From: Chryseobacterium sp. CY350
GTDB lineage: Bacteria; Bacteroidota; Bacteroidia; Flavobacteriales; Weeksellaceae
Assembly: GCF_027945075.1 (NCBI RefSeq)
Contig: NZ_CP116034.1
Coordinates: 3,410,001-3,474,000, forward strand
Length of the DNA stretch: 64,000 nucleotides
Direction of reading: 5' to 3'
The notes beneath the pieces were generated by a model. The model searched no databases and was not told the DNA's origin. It saw only the letters and a list, made by a program, of their open reading frames with translations. Shown here in pieces: positions 36,056 through 42,312 of this stretch. Positions within the stretch are counted from its first letter, which is position 1. Each line of letters begins with the position of its first letter. The position numbers were made by a program, and so were the translations under genes.

Positions 36056-36181
36056 ATGAAACAATTACATAACATATCTAATCAGTATTCAAGACAACAC
36101 GGACAAGAGCCGATGGGACTTGCGTGTATTCTTGATAGTGAATTTGTGGATAAAAGGTGCTTATATAAATGCGTCAGTTAA
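36056..36181 (+). CDS. Small open frame 2 (41 residues), possible leader peptide
   Basis: The frame begins MKQLHNISNQYSRQHG and ends KRCLYKCVS. Its stop codon lies inside a perfect hairpin (GTCAGTT/AACTGAC, 36173-36190), and a strong terminator follows at 36205-36235, right before the first tRNA-like gene. This is the geometry of a transcription attenuator, though no codon run reveals what would be sensed. The intervening 35733-36055 shows no other gene. Confidence 0.45.
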   Translation: MKQLHNISNQYSRQHGQEPMGLACILDSEFVDKRCLYKCVS

Positions 36182-36190
36182 TGAACTGAC
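36173..36190 (+). promoter_or_regulatory. Hairpin over the stop codon of small frame 2
   Basis: GTCAGTT and AACTGAC form a perfect seven-base-pair stem with loop AATG; the TAA stop is within it. It may compete with or precede the terminator just downstream. Confidence 0.5.
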
Positions 36191-36204
36191 ACGTCAAAAT
36201 ATAT

Positions 36205-36235
36205 AAAGCGCCTCCCGAAAAGAGGCGCTTTTTTT
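36205..36235 (+). terminator. Terminator just before the tRNA-like array
   Basis: AAAGCGCCTC pairs perfectly with GAGGCGCTTT and is followed by T7. It ends three bases before the first tRNA-like gene. Confidence 0.85.
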
Positions 36236-36237
36236 AT

Positions 36238-36309
36238 GGTTTCTTTAGCTTATTTGGTAAAGCGTCGGTCTGTGGAACCGGAGAACAGGGTTTGATCCCC
36301 GGAGATACC
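36238..36309 (+). tRNA. tRNA-His-like (anticodon GTG), divergent
   Basis: A cloverleaf can be drawn with D-arm GCTTATTTGGTAAAGC, anticodon loop CTGTGGA giving GTG, and T-arm AGGGTTTGATCCCC. The acceptor stem has a T-T mismatch, and the T-loop reads TTTGATC instead of TTCnA. An extra 5' G, as in tRNA-His, is possible. It may be a mimic or a decaying copy. Confidence 0.6.
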
Positions 36310-36343
36310 CAAAAGTGTGAATTTTACTTCACAAGAATTTTAA

Positions 36344-36417
36344 AATTCCGTAGCTCAATTGGATAGAGCGTTGGTTTTCTAAACCGAAGGTTAGAGGTTC
36401 GATCCCTCTCGGAATTA
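36344..36417 (+). tRNA. tRNA-Arg (anticodon TCT)
   Basis: All stems pair: acceptor AATTCCG/CGGAATT, D-stem GCTC/GAGC, anticodon stem TTGGT/ACCGA with loop TTTCTAA, and T-stem AGAGG/CCTCT with loop TTCGATC. No CCA is encoded. This is the best-formed tRNA of the array. Confidence 0.88.
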
Positions 36418-36421
36418 CAAA

Positions 36422-36480
36422 AGATTCACGGAAAAATTCCCGATCCGACTGTCTCTCGGAAAAGAATTTGAAGTGAATCT
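36422..36480 (+). ncRNA. Structured spacer RNA with long nested stem
   Basis: AGATTCAC pairs perfectly with GTGAATCT, then AAATTC with GAATTT, and CCGA with TCGG at the top. The nested stems lie between tRNA-Arg and the Pro-like gene, overlapping the first bases of the latter. It may be a Y-RNA-like or processing structure. Confidence 0.5.
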
Positions 36481-36558
36481 GAAAAACTGGAAAGATAACG
36501 GTGGTTGTTTACCCGCCTTGGACGCGGGAGGTCATAGGTTCGAATCCTATTTTTCAGA
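36479..36558 (+). tRNA. tRNA-Pro-like (anticodon TGG) with abnormal D region
   Basis: The acceptor CTGAAAA/TTTTCAG, anticodon stem CCCGC/GCGGG with loop CTTGGAC, and T-stem ATAGG/CCTAT with loop TTCGAAT are perfect. The D region is too long and lacks a normal GnnC stem. An unmodified cloverleaf is not possible, so charging is doubtful. Confidence 0.55.
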
Positions 36559-36681
36559 CGAAGAAAGTAATGTAATAGTCAAAACTGAATTTTGTTTCAC
36601 AGGTGAATTTTTAAAAATTGACAAGTAAAGCGAATTGACAATTACGATTCAGATCAATTAATTGTTTCAAAAGAGAAGAGA

Positions 36682-36740
36682 AAAGGTTTGTCGAGCGCAG
36701 AAGATCTTTACGCCAAAAACACAATATAGACAGGCTTTTT
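36682..36740 (+). ncRNA. Y-RNA-like stem-loop, copy 1
   Basis: The 5' AAAGGTTTGTC pairs with 3' GACAGGCTTTTT, and the 5' strand continues with GAGCGCAGAAG. Two more copies follow at 36804 and 37064 with conserved ends and variable centres. The plan (paired ends, GUCGAGCG-type motif, open middle) resembles bacterial Y RNAs that bind Ro60. Confidence 0.6.
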
Positions 36741-36803
36741 CTTAACTCAAATAAATAAAAAGATGGAAATTAATTAAACATAATATAAATTTTTAGGTAA
36801 AAT

Positions 36804-36860
36804 AAAGTTTGTCAAAGCGCAGAAGTTCTTATATCAAATAAAAAATTAAGACAGGCTTTA
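36804..36860 (+). ncRNA. Y-RNA-like stem-loop, copy 2
   Basis: AAAGTTTGTC pairs with GACAGGCTTT over ten positions with G-T wobbles. The inner strand reads AAAGCGCAGAAGTTCTTATA, nearly the same as copy 3. Confidence 0.6.
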
Positions 36861-36943
36861 TTTTTTAATGAAAATTTAAATAAAAAAGAATAATCAATAT
36901 GGTGAAAATTACTCATTATCCATTATTGATTACTCATAAAAAT

Positions 36944-37025
36944 GATGGTTCGCCGAAGTGGAAGAGTCGGGGCGGTCTGCAAAACCGTTGCGTAAGCTGA
37001 GTGGGTTTAAATCCCATAACCATCT
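36944..37025 (+). tRNA. tRNA-Cys anticodon (GCA) on a tRNA-Tyr-like body
   Basis: The acceptor GATGGTT/AACCATC is perfect, D-stem CCGA/TCGG, anticodon loop CTGCAAA giving GCA. A long variable arm makes it a type II tRNA, unlike normal tRNA-Cys. Its D-arm and variable-arm bases match the tRNA-Tyr that follows. Confidence 0.7.
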
Positions 37026-37063
37026 CAAATAACTAAAATGAGATTAGTTCCGAAGAAAAAGTA

Positions 37064-37121
37064 AAAGTTTGTCGAGCGCAGAAGTTCTTATATCAAACTA
37101 AAAAATTAAAGACAGGCTTTG
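37064..37121 (+). ncRNA. Y-RNA-like stem-loop, copy 3
   Basis: AAAGTTTGTC/GACAGGCTTT ends with inner GAGCGCAGAAGTTCTTATAT, located between the Cys- and Tyr-type tRNAs. Confidence 0.6.
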
Positions 37122-37210
37122 TTTTTCTTCACAAAAAAGAAGTTAGATGCTGGAGATTAGAAGTTAGAATGAAAATCATTAATCTCTTATCAATTATCAT
37201 TTATAAAAAA

Positions 37211-37297
37211 GGAAGTACGCCGAAGTTGGAGAGTCGGGGCAGACTGTAAATCTGTTGCTTCATTGCTGAGTAGGTTCAAATCCTACTACTTCCACCA
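37211..37297 (+). tRNA. tRNA-Tyr (anticodon GTA)
   Basis: This type II tRNA has acceptor GGAAGTA/TACTTCC, D-stem CCGA/TCGG, anticodon stem CAGA/TCTG with loop CTGTAAA, a long variable arm, T-stem GTAGG/CCTAC, and encoded CCA. The T-loop is TTCAAAT. It looks functional. Confidence 0.85.
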
Positions 37298-37306
37298 TAA
37301 AAACCG

Positions 37307-37371
37307 CTGATAATGTAATGGCAGCATGCAGGAAATGTACTCTTGTTGTTTAGGTTCGATTCCTAGTCAGA
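37307..37371 (+). ncRNA. Degenerate tRNA-like RNA (anticodon position TGT)
   Basis: The T-arm TTAGG/CCTAG with loop TTCGATT is normal, and TGTAATGGCAGCA resembles a D-arm. The acceptor CTGATAA/TAGTCAG has one mismatch, and U33 is replaced by A in the putative anticodon loop AATGTAC. It is probably not a normal decoding tRNA. Confidence 0.45.
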
Positions 37372-37384
37372 TGGTCAAAAAAGT

Positions 37385-37462
37385 GAATAAGTGAACGGTA
37401 AATTTTGCTCTGAAAGTTAATTTATAGATTGACTACAAAGTAAATTGACTATTCACAATTCA
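37385..37462 (+). ncRNA. Spacer stem between tRNA-like units
   Basis: GTGAATA pairs perfectly with TATTCAC around about 60 bases containing two ATTGAC copies. A related stretch (GTGAATTTTT, ATTGACAAG, AATTGACAATT) lies at about 36600-36650, so spacers also repeat. Confidence 0.35.
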
Positions 37463-37472
37463 AAAAAATAAT

Positions 37473-37543
37473 GCTCTATTCGTGTAACGGTTCAGGACGC
37501 CTGCCTTTCGAGCAGATAATAAGGGTTTGGGTCCTGATGAATC
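37473..37543 (+). ncRNA. Degenerate tRNA-Glu-like RNA (anticodon position TTC)
   Basis: GTGTAACGGTTCAGGACGCC resembles a tRNA-Glu D region, and CCTGC/GCAGA frames loop CTTTCGA with TTC at the anticodon position. The T-arm is weak and no acceptor stem can be formed. Confidence 0.4.
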
Positions 37544-37571
37544 AACAATTATCTGTCATTATTGAAAAAGG

Positions 37572-37660
37572 CTTTGTGTTCTTAGCTGAGTGAAACGCCT
37601 TTGCGAACTTAAATAGCAGTTAGTATTAAAAAAAATCTTTGCGGACTTTGCGCTAAAATA
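37572..37660. repeat. Dispersed repeat A, copy 4
   Basis: The core AACGCCTTTGCGAACTTAAA and final GACTTTGCGCTAAAATA match the other copies. It separates the tRNA-like array from the YkuK-like gene. Confidence 0.8.
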
Positions 37661-37739
37661 AGCACTCTGCCGGATTACAGATATTCATATAATAATTAGT
37701 AAAAATTTAAATAAAACAAATTTAAAACATGTAGAAAAA

Positions 37740-38225
37740 ATGGAAACGCAACAACAAACATGGCAAAATATGACCGGAAAAATTTTCCAAAACTCTATCA
37801 CACAGTTGGTAGAAGAAGCCATCATTCGCGAACAAGCAAATGGACATCGACTGAAAGTGTGTGTGGGTTCAGACTCCCACGTTTATGGTGACGCCATTAA
37901 TTATGCTACGGCAGTGGTCTTTATTCGTGAGGGAAAAGGAGCGTTTACCTTTATCAGAAAAGAAAGAGAAATACAGAATATCAGTATCAAAGAGCGAATG
38001 TTGAACGAGGTCAACAAATCCGTAGAAATTGCCTACGCCATTTGCTCTATTCTGGAAACATATGATGTGGAAATGGAGGTACACGCAGACATTAATACCG
38101 ATCCGGATTTCAAATCCAACGTTGCTTTGAAAGACGCAATGGGATATATTTTGGGAATGGGTTATATATTTAAAGCAAAACCTTACGCATTCGCAAGTTC
38201 CAATTGTGCTGATATGATGGTGTAA
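37740..38225 (+). CDS. YkuK/DUF458-like RNase H-fold protein
   Basis: The 161-residue protein matches the YkuK family (DUF458), which has an RNase H-like fold. The N-terminal strand VCVGSDSHVYG carries an Asp at the expected catalytic position, and VEMEVHADINTDP supplies further acidic residues. It is the first protein gene after the tRNA-like array and is followed 20 bases later by an ATP-grasp gene. Context points to RNA metabolism; nuclease activity in this family has not been demonstrated to my knowledge. Confidence 0.8.
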   Translation: METQQQTWQNMTGKIFQNSITQLVEEAIIREQANGHRLKVCVGSDSHVYGDAINYATAVVFIREGKGAFTFIRKEREIQNISIKERMLNEVNKSVEIAYAICSILETYDVEMEVHADINTDPDFKSNVALKDAMGYILGMGYIFKAKPYAFASSNCADMMV

Positions 38226-38244
38226 TTTTCAAAAAATAAAAAAA

Positions 38245-39057
38245 ATGAAAACAATTTTAATCATTAATGGAGAACAATACTGGAAAGATTATTTTGCAGG
38301 ATTTAATGTAGTTCAGAAGAAAGTTCATACATCCGAATTTATCGTAAAAGATGCTGAATTGTATGTGATTGATGCAGATGGAGTCTGCAAACCGGATGTG
38401 ATTTTTTGGAGATTGGGGGCTATAAATCCTGAAGCAAAACACAGAAATATTTTGGAATTAATTGAATATTCAGGTGTTGCTTGTGTGAATTCTGCTTCAA
38501 CATTATTAATGGGGTACGAAAGATTATCAATGTTAAATAGATTGAAAAGACTTGGATTACCTGTTATTGATTTTAACGTAGCAACCAATATAACTCAACT
38601 GAAAAATCTGGAAATGCAGTTTCCTTTTGTGGTTAAAGTTGGAAATCATCACGGTGGATACGGAAAAAGTCTGGTTTCAACCGAAGAACAATGGGAAGAA
38701 CTGAAAGATTTGCTATTTATTCATCAGGATTATATCACAACAGAGACATTCATTAACTATAAATATGACATTCGTTATCTGGCAATAAATGATAGAGTTT
38801 GGGCTATGAAAAGAAAAGGCAAATATTGGAAAGCCAATTCTTTAACCCAAGAATATCAAATCATCGAGCCGGAAAAAGAATGGATAGAAAAAGTAAAACT
38901 GTTACAGGAAAATATCAAAGCAGATATTGTTGCCATTGATGTTCTGGAAACAGAAAACGGAGAAAAAGTGATTTTAGAATACAACGATATTCCCGGTCTT
39001 TCAGGGTTTCCTGAAGATGCAAAACTGGAATTATCAGGTATTGTAAAAAGTAAATAA
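38245..39057 (+). CDS. RimK-like ATP-grasp protein
   Basis: The 270-residue protein has the ATP-grasp architecture: an N-terminal pre-ATP domain, the nucleotide-binding loop FVVKVGNHHGGYGKSLV at about residues 130-146, and the metal-binding VILEYNDIPGLSGFP at the C-terminus. It is nearest in style to RimK/ribosomal-modification ligases. ATP-grasp proteins occur in RNA-repair and Ter-type stress operons, where they may modify proteins or RNA-associated factors. The operon continues with another (damaged) ATP-grasp gene, an RNA ligase fragment and exonucleases. Confidence 0.8.
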   Translation: MKTILIINGEQYWKDYFAGFNVVQKKVHTSEFIVKDAELYVIDADGVCKPDVIFWRLGAINPEAKHRNILELIEYSGVACVNSASTLLMGYERLSMLNRLKRLGLPVIDFNVATNITQLKNLEMQFPFVVKVGNHHGGYGKSLVSTEEQWEELKDLLFIHQDYITTETFINYKYDIRYLAINDRVWAMKRKGKYWKANSLTQEYQIIEPEKEWIEKVKLLQENIKADIVAIDVLETENGEKVILEYNDIPGLSGFPEDAKLELSGIVKSK

Positions 39058-39080
39058 AAAACCTTTAAAAACTAATAACC

Positions 39081-39614
39081 ATGTATTTTTTAGTTCAGGC
39101 TAATGTATATTTAGATCCCGATCATTACAAAATTTTTGATGCCTTGGAAGAATTAAATATTGATTATCATGTAATTAATATTCCGCCAACTGCAAGGAAA
39201 ATAGATTTCGAAACAGACAGAAAAGATGTTTTCGTGTATGGTTCGGTAACGATTGCAAGATTGGCAAAACAGAATACCAATTGGTTTCCAGGTTCTTTTT
39301 ACGGAGGAAATCATCTGTATGAAGTGTATTCTAAATATTATGGTGAAAACCTTTTGAATCATAAAGTTTCGGTTCACAAGATTTCAGAAGAATTGATTTG
39401 GGAAAAAGATGAACTAAAATTCATTAAACCTTACAATGAAGCTAAAATTTTCACAGGAAAAGTTTTCACAGAAGCAGAATGGAAAGATTTCGTTTTTGAA
39501 TCATTAAAAAATCAATTAAACAGAATTACAAAAGATTCTTTAGTTCAGATTTCTGAAGCAAAACGAAACCGGATTTTTCTATGCAAAAATCTTGTTTCAA
39601 GGGACTTTGGATGA
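39081..39614 (+). pseudogene. Truncated ATP-grasp (R2K-clade-like) gene
   Basis: The first 160 or so residues (from MYFLVQANVYLDPDH through NRITKDSLVQISEAK) look like the N-terminal part of an R2K-clade ATP-grasp protein. The downstream half with the metal-binding residues is missing. After SEAK the frame runs into RNA ligase sequence out of phase and stops at 39614. The junction near 39567 is best explained by a deletion that joined this gene to the neighbouring RNA ligase gene. Catalysis is not expected. R2K assignment is from memory of family patterns. Confidence 0.6.
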
Positions 39615-40107
39615 GGCTTTGAAGTTCTCTAATGTTTTCGATTCTAAAATTCCGGCCTGGTTGGGATTACCGGAAATCGAAAATAATATGTGTGAAGGAA
39701 CGATCCTTAAAACTTTGAAAACTAAATATTTTGGAAACGGCTCAAGAGTCATTTTAAAAAATAAAAACGAAAAGTGGACTGAGAAATCTAAAATGGTTAG
39801 GAAAGACAGGGCAATTCAAAATGAAGTTCGTTTCAGTGAAAATGCTCAGAATATTTGGGAAGAAATTAAAAAATATGCAACTGCAAACCGATTGAATAAT
39901 GTTGTCAGTAAAATTGGTGAATTTGAACCCAAAATGATTGGGAAAGTGATTGGTCTTTTTACACAGGATATTTTAGAGGATTTTGAAAAATATTTTCCGA
40001 AAGTTTTCACTACAATAGAAAAAGAAGAACAAAAAAGGATCAACAAAAAGTTGAATTCTTTGGTCATCGATGTTATAAAAGAAGAATTGATGACTCTTAA
40101 AGTTTAG
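39592..40107 (+). pseudogene. C-terminal part of an RNA ligase (Rnl2-like), N-terminus deleted
   Basis: In the frame open from about 39570 the sequence reads GFFYAKILFQGTLDEALKFS, then CEGTILKTLK and SRVILKNKNEKWTEK, which fit nucleotidyltransferase motifs IV and V of Rnl2-type RNA ligases, followed by a helical C-terminal domain. Motif I (KxDG with the AMP-accepting Lys) and motif III are absent. The missing part coincides with the missing C-terminal half of the preceding ATP-grasp gene. No ligase activity is expected from this copy. Confidence 0.7.
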
Positions 40108-40228
40108 TTTCGGTAATTTATTATCGAAACTTTTTGATGTAAATATTAAAACAAAATTGAAGCCTAAATACTTTCTACGGCAGATCATTAAAATAATTTA
40201 GATTATTTTTTGAAGATTATTTTTTAAC

Positions 40229-40264
40229 TGCGTAAATACAATGCGTATAATGGTTTTATCTTTG
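40229..40264 (+). promoter_or_regulatory. Direct-repeat promoter, copy 2 (before the exonucleases)
   Basis: TGCGTA at 40229 and 40242, 13 bases apart, then nine bases, then TATCTTTG at 40257-40264. The spacing is identical to the copy before the 105-residue gene. Confidence 0.75.
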
Positions 40265-40373
40265 CAGAGCTTCAGCAGCAATTCTTTTCAGGGTATTTCT
40301 TCCCGCTTTCTCCTCCAATTTTTAAAACCAAATGTAGATGACTGAAAAAATATGTAGAATAAAATAGTTAAAT

Positions 40374-40919
40374 ATGAAAACAACAGACAAAATATTAATC
40401 GTCGATTTAGAAGCGACTTGTTGGGAAAACGATAGAATTCCACCTGGTCAAAAAGTCGATATTATAGAAATAGGAATTTGCGAATTAAACAGAACAACAA
40501 AAGTACTTTCCAAGAAACAAAGCATTTACGTCATTCCGGAAAGATCTAAAATCAACCAATTTTGTACAGATTTGACCGGAATAACTCCGCAGCTAATAAA
40601 AGAAAAAGGAATTCATTTCGAAGAAGCTTGCGAGAAAATAAGGGATGAATATGATTCAACTTGGCTTACTTGGGCAGGTTTTGGAAATTTTGATAAAGAG
40701 CAGATCATGGAACAGTGTGATTATCTCGGCATCGAAAATCCTTTTTCCGAAAATTATATTAACATTATGCATCAGTTTAAAGCCTATAATGGACTTTACA
40801 AAATGATGGGTTTAAAAAGAGCTCTTATAGCTATGAATATGAATTTTGAAGGAAATCATCACAGCGGAGCAGATGATGCTTACAATGCTGCTAAAATTTT
40901 GAGAGAGATTTTGCAGTAA
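40374..40919 (+). CDS. DEDDh 3'-5' exonuclease 1
   Basis: The 181-residue protein is a DnaQ-like/ERI-1-type exonuclease. ExoI is LIVDLEATCW (DxE), ExoII lies around LTWAGFGNFDKEQI, and ExoIII is HHSGADDAYNAAKIL (Hx4D), so all four acidic residues and the general-base His are present. It is preceded by the direct-repeat promoter and followed 27 bases later by a paralogue. ERI-1-like enzymes trim structured RNA 3' ends, consistent with the RNA-repair and Ro context. Confidence 0.88.
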   Translation: MKTTDKILIVDLEATCWENDRIPPGQKVDIIEIGICELNRTTKVLSKKQSIYVIPERSKINQFCTDLTGITPQLIKEKGIHFEEACEKIRDEYDSTWLTWAGFGNFDKEQIMEQCDYLGIENPFSENYINIMHQFKAYNGLYKMMGLKRALIAMNMNFEGNHHSGADDAYNAAKILREILQ

Positions 40920-40946
40920 ATTTTTAACAATAAACAATTTAAAAAA

Positions 40947-41498
40947 ATGAAAACAACAGATAAAATTTTAATTATAGACCTCGAAGCCACATGCTGGGAC
41001 GACCGCCCGCCAAGAGGACAGGAAAGCGAAATCATAGAAATCGGCGTTTGCATTATGGATGCAAAAACCGGTGAGATTTCGCAAAATGAAGGAATCCTAG
41101 TGAAACCTCAATATTCAAAAGTAAGTCCGTTTTGTACAGAACTGACTTCCATTACTCAGAAAATGCTAGATGAAGAAGGCGTTTTACTCGAAGATGCATT
41201 AGATATTTTACGAGCAGAATACGATTCCGAAGACCTGACTTGGGCGAGTTACGGAAACTATGATCTGAATATGCTTAAAAATCAGGCAAGAAGATTCAAT
41301 GTAGATTATCCTTTGAGTGATGATCATATCAATGTGAAAACATTATTCGGGCAAACGCATCCGACCGTCAGGAAAAGCGTTGGAATGGCGAGAGCTTTGG
41401 GTGAGTTAAATTTCAAGCTTGAAGGGACACATCACAGAGGTGTGGATGATGCAAAAAACATTGCAAAAATATTACATTGGTGCCTGAAGCAATATTAA
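40947..41498 (+). CDS. DEDDh 3'-5' exonuclease 2 (paralogue)
   Basis: The 183-residue protein is clearly paralogous to the preceding one, sharing MKTTDKILI, DLEATCW, FCTELT and the ExoIII segment THHRGVDDAKNIAKIL. Catalytic DEDDh residues are intact. The pair probably arose by tandem duplication and has diverged in the middle (ExoII region SYGNYDLNML versus GFGNFDKEQI), so substrates may differ. Confidence 0.88.
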   Translation: MKTTDKILIIDLEATCWDDRPPRGQESEIIEIGVCIMDAKTGEISQNEGILVKPQYSKVSPFCTELTSITQKMLDEEGVLLEDALDILRAEYDSEDLTWASYGNYDLNMLKNQARRFNVDYPLSDDHINVKTLFGQTHPTVRKSVGMARALGELNFKLEGTHHRGVDDAKNIAKILHWCLKQY

Positions 41499-41525
41499 AA
41501 ACGGTACATAATAATTAAATAATGA

Positions 41526-41552
41526 TGACTTCTTTTTAAAAGGAAGTTTTTT
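41526..41552. terminator. Bidirectional terminator
   Basis: ACTTC pairs with GGAAGT around a TTTTTAAAA centre with T-rich and A-rich flanks, between convergent genes. Confidence 0.6.
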
Positions 41553-41998
41553 TATTTTCTTTCCAACCATTCTTCGTAAGAAAGTACACCCAAGTCAGGT
41601 CTTCCTTCTCCTTCCAAAATCGAAATAAATTCCAGTTGATTTCCGTCCGGATCATTAAAATAAATCGCTAACGCAGGCATCCACGCAAAAACCATTGGTT
41701 TATCAATTCCGTCTTTCAGGAAGTTGTAAGGTTTTAAATTTTTATTTTTTAAAAACTCAACGGAATAATTTAAAATATCTTCTTTATCAGCAGAAAAAGC
41801 AAAATGTCTAGTTTGTAAATTTTCCCTTTGCTCCCACAAACCAAGCATGGCTTCTTTATTTTTTCCAATCCATAAAAATGCAATCGGACGGTTTCCATCA
41901 TGATGAGCAAATTCCAAACCTAAAACTTCAGTATAAAATTTTATTGAGTTTTCTAAATTGTTAACCTGTACGTGAGTTTCATATAATCCTTTTATCAT
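41552..41998 (-). CDS. VOC family (glyoxalase-like) protein
   Basis: The 148-residue protein has two beta-alpha-beta-beta-beta halves of the vicinal oxygen chelate fold: HVQVNNLENSIKFYTEVLGL at the start, and MPALAIYFNDPDGNQLEFIS with a metal-ligand Glu toward the end. The metal-ligand His in THVQV is present. Substrate is unknown; relatives include glyoxalase I, dioxygenases and antibiotic-resistance proteins. It is on the minus strand inside the RNA island and is probably unrelated to it. Confidence 0.85.
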   Translation of the reverse strand: MIKGLYETHVQVNNLENSIKFYTEVLGLEFAHHDGNRPIAFLWIGKNKEAMLGLWEQRENLQTRHFAFSADKEDILNYSVEFLKNKNLKPYNFLKDGIDKPMVFAWMPALAIYFNDPDGNQLEFISILEGEGRPDLGVLSYEEWLERK

Positions 41999-42095
41999 AG
42001 TTTACATTTTAATATACACAAAGCTAGACAACGGATTTCCAAAAACCTGAAACTGTCGATTCCTTTATGTAAAATGAATGATAGATTTTATCTAA

Positions 42096-42168
42096 ACACA
42101 AATCACACTAATACTTTCACAAATATCACAATCAAAATTCGTGTTTTTTTTAGTGTAAAGATTTGTGT
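42096..42168. repeat. Long imperfect palindrome
   Basis: ACACAAATC plus ACACTAA pair with TTAGTGT plus GATTTGTGT around a T-rich loop. It lies between the VOC gene and the Ro60 promoter and could terminate transcription or be another dispersed repeat. Confidence 0.5.
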
Positions 42169-42217
42169 CATTAATGTTTAAGTCAAAAAATAAAAACTTT
42201 TTCACAAAAAAATTAAC

Positions 42218-42253
42218 TACGCAAAAACACTGCGCAATATCGTCATTACTTTG
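42218..42253 (+). promoter_or_regulatory. Direct-repeat promoter, copy 3 (before Ro60)
   Basis: TACGCA at 42218 and TGCGCA at 42231 are 13 bases apart, followed by nine bases and TTACTTTG at 42246-42253, one mismatch from TAnnTTTG. Confidence 0.7.
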
Positions 42254-42312
42254 CATAAGAAATCAGAGAGGAAGTGATAATCTTCCGAATGTTTAACAAA
42301 AAAACAGTAACC

